Of a stretch of DNA of 6,334 nucleotides, positions 1-6,306 are shown piece by piece (positions within the stretch are counted from its first letter, which is position 1; every line of letters starts with the position of its first letter). The position numbers and the translations under genes are program-made. The notes beneath the pieces are model-generated. The model worked only from the letters and a program-made list of their open reading frames with translations, was not told the origin of the DNA and made no database searches. The stretch is from an uncultured Fretibacterium sp. (lineage in GTDB: Bacteria; Synergistota; Synergistia; Synergistales; Aminobacteriaceae), in assembly GCA_905373185.1 (NCBI GenBank), contig CAJPSE010000100.1, forward strand, positions 1 through 6,334, given 5' to 3'.

Positions 1-575
1 CAAAGAAGGGGGAGCCCTTCGACCGCGACCTGGGGCTGGAGGCGCTTCTCTCCGTCCTGGACGGGACGATGCCGCTCCGGGTGCACTGTCATCGCCTGGA
101 CGACATCCAGACGGCGGTCCGCATCTCCGAGGAGTTTTCCCTGCGCTACACCATTGAGCACTGCACGGAGGGACACCTCATCGCGCCCTGGCTGGCGGAG
201 AAGAAGGTCTTTGCCGCTGTGGGGCCGACGCTCTCGTCGAAACCCAAGATAGAGCTCCGCAACAAGTCCTGGGATACGCCCGTGACACTCTGGAGGGCCG
301 GGGTCCACTTCTGCATCATCACGGACCACCCGGTCATCCCCATCGAGCATCAGATCGTCTGCGCCTCTCTGGCCGTGAAGGCGGGGCTGCCCCCGGACGA
401 AGCTCTGAGGGCGGTGACCCTGTACGCCGCCGAGCATCTGGGGCTGGAGAAGCGGATGGGGTCCATCGAGCCCGGCAAGGACGCCGACCTGGCGGTCTGG
501 GATGGGGACCCTCTGGATGCGCGGACGCACGTCGTCAAGACCTTCATCGACGGCGCGGAGGTCTACAGCCGCTGA
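1..575 (+). CDS. Metal-dependent amidohydrolase (imidazolonepropionase-like), C-terminal part only
   Basis: The reading frame is open to the left edge (first whole codon at base 3) and ends at TGA 573-575, leaving about 190 residues. The ATG at 69 is internal, because the frame before it reads as protein. Visible family features are the V-H-C-H segment (metal-ligand His codon at 84-86), the I-E-H-C segment (His codon 159-161) and I-T-D-H-P (Asp codon 324-326). These match the third and fourth metal-binding His and the catalytic Asp of the amidohydrolase superfamily TIM barrel. Near the end, G-S-I-E-P-G-K-D-A-D-L-A-V-W-D (about 456-507) is the return of the chain to the small beta-sandwich domain, typical of the COG1228 group. 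The N-terminal H-x-H pair and roughly half of a usual 380-400 residue protein lie outside the window. Such enzymes hydrolyse cyclic amides or act as peptidases; the substrate cannot be told. It precedes a peptide-type transporter by 69 bases in the same direction, so a role in processing an imported compound is possible but inferred. Confidence 0.88.
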   Translation, partial: KKGEPFDRDLGLEALLSVLDGTMPLRVHCHRLDDIQTAVRISEEFSLRYTIEHCTEGHLIAPWLAEKKVFAAVGPTLSSKPKIELRNKSWDTPVTLWRAGVHFCIITDHPVIPIEHQIVCASLAVKAGLPPDEALRAVTLYAAEHLGLEKRMGSIEPGKDADLAVWDGDPLDARTHVVKTFIDGAEVYSR

Positions 576-630
576 GGGGCCGTTCCTTTTGAGTTTTCCA
601 TCCCTCCGGCCTCGGGGGGAAAATGAAAAG

Positions 631-640
631 AGGAGAGGAT
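631..640 (+). promoter_or_regulatory. Ribosome binding site deciding a TTG start
   Basis: AGGAGAGG lies 6 bases before TTG at 645 (9 bases if the GGAG core is counted). It is the only good Shine-Dalgarno here and fixes the TTG as the start of the binding protein, because the first residues after it form the expected Lys-Lys then hydrophobic segment. An ATG at 623-625 lies upstream but is out of frame, stops after 11 codons and has no ribosome binding site. Confidence 0.7.
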
Positions 641-644
641 AGCT

Positions 645-2228
645 TTGAAGAAGAATAACTTAGTGTTGCTGCTCGTGGTGCTGGTCCTTGCAATTGGAGG
701 GTTTATGTACTTCAAGTCCCAGGAGCAGCCGATGGCGCCGATGGAACCCGCTGCGCCCGAAAAACAGCCGGCGGCCAAGGAACAGCGGGACACGCTGGTC
801 GTGGCCGACCAGTACGACGCGACCACGTTCGATCCCGTCCGTCACAACGATTATCCCAGTTCCCGCGCCTGTCATCAGGTCTACGACACCCTCATCTTCC
901 TGAACGACGACGGCACCTTCCGCCCCGGTCTGGCCGAGAAGTGGGAGTTTGTCTCCGACACGGCGTACAAGATGTACCTCCGCAAGGGCGTGAAGTTCCA
1001 CAACGGCGAGGAGCTGAAGGCGGAGGACGTCAAGTTCTCGCTGGAGCGCGCCACCACGGACCTGGGGGCCCACATCAAAACCTATTCCCAGGACCTGGAC
1101 AGCGTCGAGGTTCTGGACGACTACACGGTCGTCCTGCACCTCAAGAAGGTGAACTTCCCCTTCTTCGCCTCCCTGGCCCACAGCTGGGGCTCCATCGTCA
1201 ACAAGAAGGAGGTCGAGGCTCAGGGCGAGAACTACGGCACGCCCGCCGGTACGGCGGTCGGCACCGGCCCCTTCAAGTTCCTGAGCTGGCAGAAGAGCGA
1301 CCGGTACACCCTGGAGCGCTTCGACGACTATTGGGGCGAGAAGGTGAAGTTCAAGACCCTCGTGCTCCGCTCCATCCCGGAGCCGACGGCGCGCACGGTG
1401 GGGCTCGAGACCGGCGAGGTGGACATCGCCTACCCCATTATCAACAACGACATCTCGCGCATCGAGGAGAACGAGGCCCTGGTCCTTCAGCGCAAGCCCC
1501 TGGCCTCCACCACCTACATGGGCTTCAACACGACCAAGAAGCCCTTCGATGACCCCCGCGTGCGTAAGGCCTTCAGCGCGGCGCTCGACACCGTGGGCAT
1601 CCAGAAGGCCGTCTTCCGCGGCGTGGGGAAGACGCCGCGCACGCTGATTCCGTCGGGGATCAAGTACTCCATCGACGCCGAGCTTCCGGCGCACGCGCGG
1701 GATGTCGAGGCGGCCAAGAAGCTCTTCGCGGAGGCCGGAGTCGACCCCAAGGAGCTGAAGATCCAGATCTGGACCAATGAGCGCAAGGAACGCGTCGATA
1801 TGGCGACAATCATCCACTCGCAGCTTCAGGAGCTGGGCATCGACGCCGAGATCAAGGTCCTGGAGTGGGGGGCCTACATCCAGGGCCTGCAGAGTAAGGA
1901 GCATGACCTGTTCCTCCTGGGCTGGGGCCTCTCCGTCCCCGACCCGGACTACGCCGTGGCCGGACTGCTCGAGACCGGGGCGGGCACGAACTACACCTTC
2001 TTCAGCGACGCGAAGCTGGACGAGCTGCTGGCCAAAGGGCGGGCCATGCCCGACGGCCCGGACCGCGAAAAGGCCTACAAGGACATGCAGCTCTACATCA
2101 ACGAGGTGTGCCCGATGATCCTTCTGCATAACGACGAGTCCCTCGTCGGGGTCCAGAAGACCGTCAAGGGGTTCGTCAGCAATCCCTTCGACGTCCACAC
2201 CTTCGCCACGGCCTATTTCGAGGAGTAG
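645..2228 (+). CDS. Extracytoplasmic substrate-binding protein of a peptide-type ABC importer (SBP family 5)
   Basis: This 527-residue protein is the expected size for the DppA/OppA/NikA/GsiB family (SBP_bac_5). It starts with TTG. Residues 2-5 are K-K-N-N, 6-22 are hydrophobic, and 25-48 form a Pro/Ala/Glu/Gln-rich linker before the globular domain starts near T50. Family landmarks are L96-A-E-K-W, then Y111-L-R-K-G-V-K-F-H-N-G with the following A126-E-D-V-K-F-S (the classic signature region), G206-T-G-P-F-K-F, Y291-M-G-F-N, D303-P-R-V-R-K-A-F, and W427-G-L-S-V-P-D-P-D-Y. The only cysteines are C76 and C489, so there is no lipobox Cys; the protein is either cleaved by signal peptidase I (A16-I-G18 is a weak possible site) or stays tethered by its N-terminal helix. 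It is the first gene of the transporter set, 69 bases after the amidohydrolase and 160 before permease B. Substrate is probably a short peptide; glutathione, nickel chelates or other amides are also bound by this family and cannot be excluded. Confidence 0.95.
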   Translation: MKKNNLVLLLVVLVLAIGGFMYFKSQEQPMAPMEPAAPEKQPAAKEQRDTLVVADQYDATTFDPVRHNDYPSSRACHQVYDTLIFLNDDGTFRPGLAEKWEFVSDTAYKMYLRKGVKFHNGEELKAEDVKFSLERATTDLGAHIKTYSQDLDSVEVLDDYTVVLHLKKVNFPFFASLAHSWGSIVNKKEVEAQGENYGTPAGTAVGTGPFKFLSWQKSDRYTLERFDDYWGEKVKFKTLVLRSIPEPTARTVGLETGEVDIAYPIINNDISRIEENEALVLQRKPLASTTYMGFNTTKKPFDDPRVRKAFSAALDTVGIQKAVFRGVGKTPRTLIPSGIKYSIDAELPAHARDVEAAKKLFAEAGVDPKELKIQIWTNERKERVDMATIIHSQLQELGIDAEIKVLEWGAYIQGLQSKEHDLFLLGWGLSVPDPDYAVAGLLETGAGTNYTFFSDAKLDELLAKGRAMPDGPDREKAYKDMQLYINEVCPMILLHNDESLVGVQKTVKGFVSNPFDVHTFATAYFEE

Positions 2229-2247
2229 CGCACGCTTGAGCGTCCCT

Positions 2248-2268
2248 GGGACAGAAAGTCTTTGTCCC
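2248..2268 (+). other. Hairpin 1 downstream of the binding-protein gene
   Basis: GGGACA (2248-2253) pairs with TGTCCC (2263-2268), and one G-T and one A-T pair extend the stem to 8 bp around a 5-base loop. A short C-rich/G-rich pair then TTTT (2267-2280) follows, which gives a weak terminator-like tail. It begins 20 bases after the stop codon of the binding protein. It may act with the stronger hairpin at 2281-2317 to protect the 3' end of the upstream message or reduce read-through. Confidence 0.45.
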
Positions 2269-2280
2269 CCGAGGGGTTTT

Positions 2281-2317
2281 GTCGGCAGGGAGGGCTTCTC
2301 TTGCCCTCCCTGCCGAC
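2281..2317 (+). other. Perfect 15-bp inverted repeat (mRNA hairpin) between binding protein and permease genes
   Basis: The arm at 2281-2295 (GTCGGCAGGGAGGGC) is the exact reverse complement of 2303-2317, with a 7-base loop TTCTCTT. The stem is GC-rich and should be very stable in RNA. No run of T follows it (GTATCTGA comes next), so it is not a standard intrinsic terminator on the + strand, and on the - strand it is followed by AAAACCCC, so it is not one there either. It lies where many binding-protein-dependent transporter operons have a structure that stabilises the binding-protein message or attenuates transcription into the permease genes. That role is inferred from position. Confidence 0.75.
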
Positions 2318-2333
2318 GTATCTGAACGACCGT

Positions 2334-2340
2334 AAGGAGA
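2334..2340 (+). promoter_or_regulatory. Strong Shine-Dalgarno not facing the permease start
   Basis: AAGGAGA is a near-perfect match to the anti-Shine-Dalgarno sequence but lies 48 bases before the permease ATG at 2389, too far to serve it. It is 7-8 bases before GTG at 2348, which opens a 25-codon frame. The permease itself has a separate purine-rich site, AAGGAAGGAAG at 2371-2381. Confidence 0.4.
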
Positions 2341-2347
2341 TTTTGCC

Positions 2348-2425
2348 GTGGAGAAGAAATTTCCCATGGAAAGGAAGGAAGTCTCGCGATGCTACGATAC
2401 ATCGTTCGCCGTGTCCTGTTCCTGA
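2348..2425 (+). CDS. Possible 25-codon leader ORF overlapping the permease start
   Basis: GTG at 2348 opens a frame of 25 codons ending at TGA 2423-2425, in a different frame from the permease and overlapping its first 37 bases. The peptide begins M-E-K-K-F-P-M-E-R-K-E and ends in S-C-S; an in-frame ATG occurs at 2366. The support is the well-placed AAGGAGA Shine-Dalgarno at 2334-2340. If translated, ribosomes would stop just inside the permease gene and could feed its start by re-initiation. There is no recognisable domain, no run of regulatory codons and no homology I can name. A chance ORF next to a purine-rich stretch is the main alternative. Confidence 0.2.
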   Translation: MEKKFPMERKEVSRCYDTSFAVSCS

Positions 2426-3318
2426 TCCCTGTCCTGCTCGGCGTGGCCTTCTGCGTCTTCACCCTGCTCTACTTGACGCCCGGCGACCCGGCGCGCATGG
2501 TTCTGGGGGACCTGGCCACCGAGGAGGCGGTCCAGGAGTTCCGTAACCGCGAGGGACTGAACGACCCCTTTTTGGTGCAGTTCGGAAACTACGTCTGGAA
2601 GGCCGTGACGAAGGGGGACATCGGCCGCTCCTACGTCACCAAGCGGTCGGTCGCCCAAGAGGTCCTGGCCGCGTTCCCCGCCACCCTGAAGCTCTCGGCC
2701 CTGGCGATGGTGATCGCCATCCTGGTGGGGCTCCCCTGCGGGATACTCTCCGCGATCAAACAATACTCACTCTTCGACACCATCACGATGATCTTCGCCA
2801 TGATCGGCCTGTCCATGCCGGTCTTCTGGCTGGGCCTGCTGCTCATCCTGCTCTTCTCGGTGCGCCTGCGCTGGCTGCCCTCCTCCGGGTTCGGCACGTT
2901 CAAGGCCATGATCCTGCCAGCCGTCTCGCTGTCGGCCCAGGCCATATCCATGGTGACGCGCATGACGCGTTCCTCGATGTTGGAGGTCGTCCGCGCGGAC
3001 TACATTCGTACCGCCCGCGCCAAGGGACAGAAGGAGTCCGTCGTCATATGGGTGCACGCACTGCACAACGCGCTGATCCCCGTGGTGACCCTCTGCGGCC
3101 TCCAGTTCGGCCATCTGTTGGCGGGGGCCATTCTGACGGAGTCCATCTTCGCCATCCCCGGCGTCGGCCGCCTCATGGTCACCTCGATCATGCAGCGCGA
3201 CTACCCCATGGTTCAGGGCGGGGTGCTCTTCATCGCGATCGCCTTCAGCATCGTGAACCTTCTGGTTGACCTGGTCTACGCCTACATCGACCCGCGCATC
3301 AAGGCGCAGTACAAGTAG
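2389..3318 (+). CDS. ABC transporter inner-membrane permease, DppB/OppB type
   Basis: This 309-residue integral membrane protein is one half of the translocation channel and pairs with the next gene's product. The start M-L-R-Y-I-V-R-R is the standard opening of the DppB family, followed by the first membrane helix (about 9-29) and T30-P-G-D-P-A, a hallmark of this subunit. A periplasmic segment (about 35-95) holds G76-D-I-G-R-S-Y. Further helices are at about 99-122, 131-157, 174-190, 230-252 and 277-299. The cytoplasmic coupling loop with the EAA-type motif runs from D204-Y-I-R-T-A-R-A-K-G213 to about P231, and the C-terminus reads Y299-I-D-P-R-I, again typical. A purine-rich ribosome binding site (2371-2381) precedes the ATG. 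It follows the binding-protein gene after 160 bases containing two hairpins, and ends 12 bases before permease C. It looks intact and of usual length. The substrate is not readable from the permease. Confidence 0.96.
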   Translation: MLRYIVRRVLFLIPVLLGVAFCVFTLLYLTPGDPARMVLGDLATEEAVQEFRNREGLNDPFLVQFGNYVWKAVTKGDIGRSYVTKRSVAQEVLAAFPATLKLSALAMVIAILVGLPCGILSAIKQYSLFDTITMIFAMIGLSMPVFWLGLLLILLFSVRLRWLPSSGFGTFKAMILPAVSLSAQAISMVTRMTRSSMLEVVRADYIRTARAKGQKESVVIWVHALHNALIPVVTLCGLQFGHLLAGAILTESIFAIPGVGRLMVTSIMQRDYPMVQGGVLFIAIAFSIVNLLVDLVYAYIDPRIKAQYK

Positions 3319-3330
3319 GGAGGAGACATC

Positions 3331-4230
3331 ATGACGAACGCCAATACGGATGCCCTGAACGCTCCAGTGAAGGGCACGGGACGCAGGCGGCGCGGCCCCT
3401 TCGCCGAAGTTATTTTCCGGCTGAGCAAAAGCCCCCTGGCCATGTTCGGCCTGGCGGTCATTCTGCTGCTGATCTTCTGCGCTATCTTTGCCGATGTCCT
3501 GGCCCCTTACGACTTCGCGAAGCAGGATCTGGCTCACAATTTCGAGACCCCGTCCGCGGAGCACTGGCTGGGCACGGACGAGTTTGGGCGCGACATCCTG
3601 AGCCGCTTGATCTTTGGCGCCCGCGTCTCCCTGCAGGTCGGCTTCATCGCCGTGGGCATCGCCCTGGTGGTTGGAGGGATGCTGGGGGCGACGGCCGGCT
3701 ACTACGGTGGCTGGGTCGACAATGGGATCATGCGCGTGATGGACGTGCTGCTCTCCATCCCTCAGACCCTGCTGGCCATCGCCATCATAGCGGCCCTCGG
3801 AGCCAACCTCATGAACCTGATGATCGCGGTGGGCGTCTCGGCGGTTCCGACCTACGCCCGCATCGTGCGCGGATCGGTGCTCTCCATTCGCGGCATGGAG
3901 TTCGTCGAGGCGGCGCGGTCCGTCGGCAGCTCCGACCTGCGCATCATCCTGAAGCACATCATCCCCAACAGCATGGCCCCGATCATCGTCCAGTCCACGC
4001 TGGGCGTGGCCTCGGCGATCCTGAACGCGGCGGGGCTCTCCTTTATCGGGCTGGGCATCCAGCCGCCCAACCCCGAGTGGGGCGCCATGCTCTCCGGCGG
4101 GCGGCAGTACATCCGGGACTTCCCGCATCTGACGCTCTACCCCGGGCTTGCGATCATGTTCACGATCCTCGCGCTGAACTTCCTGGGCGACGGCCTGCGC
4201 GACGCGCTGGACCCGAAGCTGAAGCGCTGA
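3331..4230 (+). CDS. ABC transporter inner-membrane permease, DppC/OppC type
   Basis: This 299-residue protein is the second channel subunit, partner of permease B. The first 25 residues are hydrophilic and basic (G-R-R-R-R-G near 17-22), then the OppC N-terminal region with its first helix at about 36-57. The periplasmic motif H78-W-L-G-T-D-E-F-G-R-D-I-L-S-R is the clearest DppC/OppC hallmark. Helices follow at about 102-123, 140-157, 160-176, 217-235 and 268-287. The EAA coupling loop is E190-F-V-E-A-A-R-S-V-G199 through I211-P-N. The C-terminal hallmarks are F238-I-G-L-G-I-Q-P-P-N-P-E-W-G and L285-G-D-G-L-R-D-A-L-D-P-K. The ribosome binding site GGGAGGAG (3318-3325) overlaps the stop codon of permease B, and the 12-base gap implies coupled translation. 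Full length, nothing missing. Confidence 0.96.
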   Translation: MTNANTDALNAPVKGTGRRRRGPFAEVIFRLSKSPLAMFGLAVILLLIFCAIFADVLAPYDFAKQDLAHNFETPSAEHWLGTDEFGRDILSRLIFGARVSLQVGFIAVGIALVVGGMLGATAGYYGGWVDNGIMRVMDVLLSIPQTLLAIAIIAALGANLMNLMIAVGVSAVPTYARIVRGSVLSIRGMEFVEAARSVGSSDLRIILKHIIPNSMAPIIVQSTLGVASAILNAAGLSFIGLGIQPPNPEWGAMLSGGRQYIRDFPHLTLYPGLAIMFTILALNFLGDGLRDALDPKLKR

Positions 4231-4257
4231 CGCGGGCGGAGGGGAGGAACCGAGTCA

Positions 4258-5268
4258 ATGGAAAGGCCGAATATGGAAAGAACTGAGAACAAAGCGGACC
4301 TCCTGCTGGAGGTCAAGGACCTGACGATCCAGTACGTGACGGACAGCGGGACGGTACACGCGGTGGAGGGCCTGAACCTCCAGCTGGGGCGCGGGGAGAC
4401 CTTGGGCTTCGTCGGTGAGACGGGCGCGGGCAAGACGACCACGGCGCTCGGCATCATGCGTCTGATCCCCTCTCCGCCTGGCGTGGTGCGGTCCGGGGAG
4501 ATCCTCTTCGAGGGGGAGGACCTGCTGAGGAAGAGCGAGGCGGAGATGCGTACCGTCCGAGGAGGGAAGATCGCGATGATCTTCCAGGACCCGATGACGA
4601 GCCTCAACCCCGTCATGACGGTGGACCGGCAGATAGCCGAGATGATCCGGCTGCACCGGAACGTCTCCGAGGCGGAGGCCCTGGAGCGGGCGGGGGACAT
4701 GCTGGAGCTGGTGGGTATCCGGCGCGAGCGGATGCGTGACTATCCGCACCAGTTCTCCGGCGGCATGAAGCAGCGCGTGGTGATCGCCATCGCCCTTGCC
4801 TGCGACCCCGGACTTTTGATCGCGGACGAGCCGACCACAGCGTTGGACGTGACCATCCAGGCCCAGGTCCTGGAGCTGATGAAGAGGCTGAAACGGCAGT
4901 TCAACGCCTCGATGATCCTTATCACGCACGACCTCGGGATCGTCGCGGACATCTGTGACAAGGTCGCGATCATGTACGCCGGCCGGGTGGTGGAGTACGC
5001 GGACAAGCGCTCCCTCTACGGCAATCCGCTGCATCCCTACACCATCGGGCTCTTCAAGTCCGTGCCGGACCTGGAGGAGGACGTCGAGGAGCTGTCGGTC
5101 ATCCCGGGCCTGATGCCGGACCCGATGGAGCTCCCGTCGGGCTGTGCGTTCCACCCGCGCTGCTCCATGGCCGAGGAGTCGTGTTCCCGTGTGCGGCCGG
5201 AGGCGGCCGAGCTGGAGCCGGGGCATTTCGTGTCCTGTCCCGTGCGTGCGCGCATGATGGGCCGGTGA
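4258..5268 (+). CDS. ABC transporter ATP-binding protein, DppD/OppD type
   Basis: This 336-residue protein is one of the two cytoplasmic ATPases that power the importer. The nucleotide-binding domain shows Walker A G53-E-T-G-A-G-K59-T-T, Q-loop Q110 in I-F-Q-D-P, signature S167-G-G-M-K-Q-R, Walker B L186-L-I-A-D190-E191-P with catalytic Glu 191, D-loop A195-L-D, and H-loop H224 in T-H-D-L. All catalytic positions are present. The C-terminal oligopeptide-transporter domain has P257-L-H-P-Y-T and four cysteines (C296, C302, C309, C327; spacing X5, X6, X17), matching the motif that holds an iron-sulfur cluster in structurally studied Dpp/Opp ATPases. The start at 4258 is favoured by GGGGAGGA at 4241-4248, 9-10 bases upstream. 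An in-frame ATG at 4273 has a poorer site. It is 27 bases after permease C and is followed almost at once by ATPase F, with which it should form a heterodimer. Confidence 0.96.
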   Translation: MERPNMERTENKADLLLEVKDLTIQYVTDSGTVHAVEGLNLQLGRGETLGFVGETGAGKTTTALGIMRLIPSPPGVVRSGEILFEGEDLLRKSEAEMRTVRGGKIAMIFQDPMTSLNPVMTVDRQIAEMIRLHRNVSEAEALERAGDMLELVGIRRERMRDYPHQFSGGMKQRVVIAIALACDPGLLIADEPTTALDVTIQAQVLELMKRLKRQFNASMILITHDLGIVADICDKVAIMYAGRVVEYADKRSLYGNPLHPYTIGLFKSVPDLEEDVEELSVIPGLMPDPMELPSGCAFHPRCSMAEESCSRVRPEAAELEPGHFVSCPVRARMMGR

Positions 5269-5272
5269 GGTG
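5267..5272 (+). promoter_or_regulatory. Ribosome binding site of ATPase F, overlapping the stop of ATPase D
   Basis: GAGGTG spans the TGA of the preceding gene (5266-5268). It sits 5 bases (counted from GAGG) before ATG 5276 and 8 bases before ATG 5279. A GTG at 5270 is in frame too, but it lies within this site and has only weak pairing upstream, so it is a less likely start. Confidence 0.5.
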
Positions 5273-5275
5273 ACG

Positions 5276-6274
5276 ATGATGACGACGGACAACAAACCCT
5301 ACATCCGGGTCGAGAACCTGAAGAAGTACTTCAGCACCAAGCGGGGGATGCTTCACGCCGTGGACGACGTGAGCTTCGACATCGAGAAGGGCGAGACCCT
5401 GGGGCTGGTGGGCGAGTCCGGCTGCGGCAAGTCCACGCTGGGCCGGTGCCTCATCCGCCTTCTGGACAGCACGGCGGGCAAGGTCCTGCTCCAGGACGGG
5501 GAGGGCGGCGGCTACACCGACGTGACGAAGGTGAGCGCCTCCACGATGAAGGAGCTGCGCAAGCGCGTGCAGATCGTCTTTCAGGACCCCTATTCCTGCC
5601 TGAACCCCCGGCTTTCGGTCTGGGAGCTCATCGCAGAGCCCCTGATCGTCAACAGAGTCTACAGAAGCAGGGCCGAGATGCGCAAGCGCATCCGCGAGCT
5701 GATGAGCACGGTCGGCCTGGCCGAGCGGCTGGAGAACAGCTACCCGCACGAGCTGGACGGCGGACGCCGGCAGCGAATCGGCATCGCGCGGTCCCTGGCC
5801 CTGAATCCGGAGTTCATCGTTCTGGACGAACCGGTCTCCGCGCTCGACGTCTGCATCCAGGCCCAGATCCTGAACCTGCTGAACGAGCTTCAGCGCGAGT
5901 TCCACTACACCTACGTGTTCATCTCCCACAACCTCAGCGTGGTGAAGCACGTCTCGGACCGCATCGCGGTGATGTACCTGGGGCAGGTCGTCGAGCTCTG
6001 CGACTACAAGGAGCTCTTCTCGACGGCGCTGCATCCCTATACCCAGGCGCTCCTCTCGGCCATTCCCGTGGCGCGCCTGGACGTGAAGAAGGAACGCATC
6101 ATCCTGGAGGGCGACGTCCCGAGCCCCATCGAGCCCCCGGACGCCTGCCGCTTCATGGGGCGCTGCCGGTACTGCCAGGATATCTGCCGCCGGGAGACCC
6201 CGCCCTTGCGGGAACACCTGGCCGGGCATCACGTGGCCTGCCACTTCGCGGGAAGGCTGCAAAGTGGGAGTTAG
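5276..6274 (+). CDS. ABC transporter ATP-binding protein, DppF/OppF type, with variant signature motif
   Basis: This protein, 332 residues from the ATG at 5276 (GTG 5270 and ATG 5279 are alternatives), is the second motor ATPase. It has Walker A G46-E-S-G-C-G-K52-S-T, Q-loop Q103, Walker B V182-L-D184-E185-P with the catalytic Glu, D-loop S188-A-L-D and H-loop H218. The ABC signature, normally S-G-G-Q-R-Q in this subunit, reads D161-G-G-R-R-Q, and the residue after the H-loop His is Asn rather than the usual Asp. The rest of the domain is intact, so this looks like a lineage variant, not decay. The C-terminal domain has L252-H-P-Y-T and cysteines C291, C297, C304 and C322 with the same X5, X6, X17 spacing as ATPase D, plus an extra C300. 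An iron-sulfur site is likely by analogy. It is the last gene of the operon and ends 60 bases before the window edge. Confidence 0.95.
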   Translation: MMTTDNKPYIRVENLKKYFSTKRGMLHAVDDVSFDIEKGETLGLVGESGCGKSTLGRCLIRLLDSTAGKVLLQDGEGGGYTDVTKVSASTMKELRKRVQIVFQDPYSCLNPRLSVWELIAEPLIVNRVYRSRAEMRKRIRELMSTVGLAERLENSYPHELDGGRRQRIGIARSLALNPEFIVLDEPVSALDVCIQAQILNLLNELQREFHYTYVFISHNLSVVKHVSDRIAVMYLGQVVELCDYKELFSTALHPYTQALLSAIPVARLDVKKERIILEGDVPSPIEPPDACRFMGRCRYCQDICRRETPPLREHLAGHHVACHFAGRLQSGS

Positions 6275-6289
6275 CCCGATCGTCCGAGC

Positions 6290-6306
6290 TCGGGGCACTG
6301 CCCCGA
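6290..6306 (+). terminator. Palindrome after the operon, possible weak terminator
   Basis: TCGGGGC (6290-6296) pairs perfectly with GCCCCGA (6300-6306) around a 3-base loop, 15 bases after the stop of ATPase F. CTTTT (6318-6322) comes 12 bases later, too distant for a textbook intrinsic terminator. A second C-rich stretch (6308-6311) can compete for the same G run. It may end the transcript or protect its 3' end, or be one copy of an intergenic repeat; the window ends too soon to judge. Confidence 0.4.

Noticed and set aside
69..575. A complete 168-residue protein starting at ATG 69
   Set aside because: The frame is open to the window edge and the fold requires the N-terminal half with the H-x-H metal site, so ATG 69 is an internal Met of a longer gene.
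941..1552. A 203-codon + strand frame inside the binding-protein gene
   Set aside because: Out-of-frame shadow, Arg/Gly/Pro-rich, with no ribosome binding site; it is fully contained in a strongly supported gene.
2281..2317. Reading the 15-bp stem as a standard rho-independent terminator
   Set aside because: There is no T run after the stem on either strand, and the downstream genes need read-through to form a functional transporter.
2237..2324. Possible internal promoter (TTGAGC at 2237, TATCTG at 2319)
   Set aside because: Neither element has a partner at 16-18 bases, and the hairpins lie between them. No convincing sigma-70 pair is visible in this gap or at 576-644.
660..2462. A 600-codon open frame on the - strand opposite the binding-protein gene
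   Set aside because: Antisense shadow of a GC-rich gene. Its translation is low-complexity, rich in Arg, Gly, Val, Leu, Asp and His, with no family motif, whereas the + strand frame is a clear SBP family 5 protein.
2767..4128. A 453-codon open frame on the - strand across both permease genes
   Set aside because: It spans two unrelated + strand genes and the gap between them, with a His/Asp/Gly/Arg-rich composition typical of antisense frames. The permease motifs on the + strand are unambiguous.
4255..6298. Long - strand frames opposite the two ATPase genes (4255-5295 and 5099-6298)
   Set aside because: The two translations resemble each other only because they mirror homologous ATPase genes. 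They have no domain features of their own.
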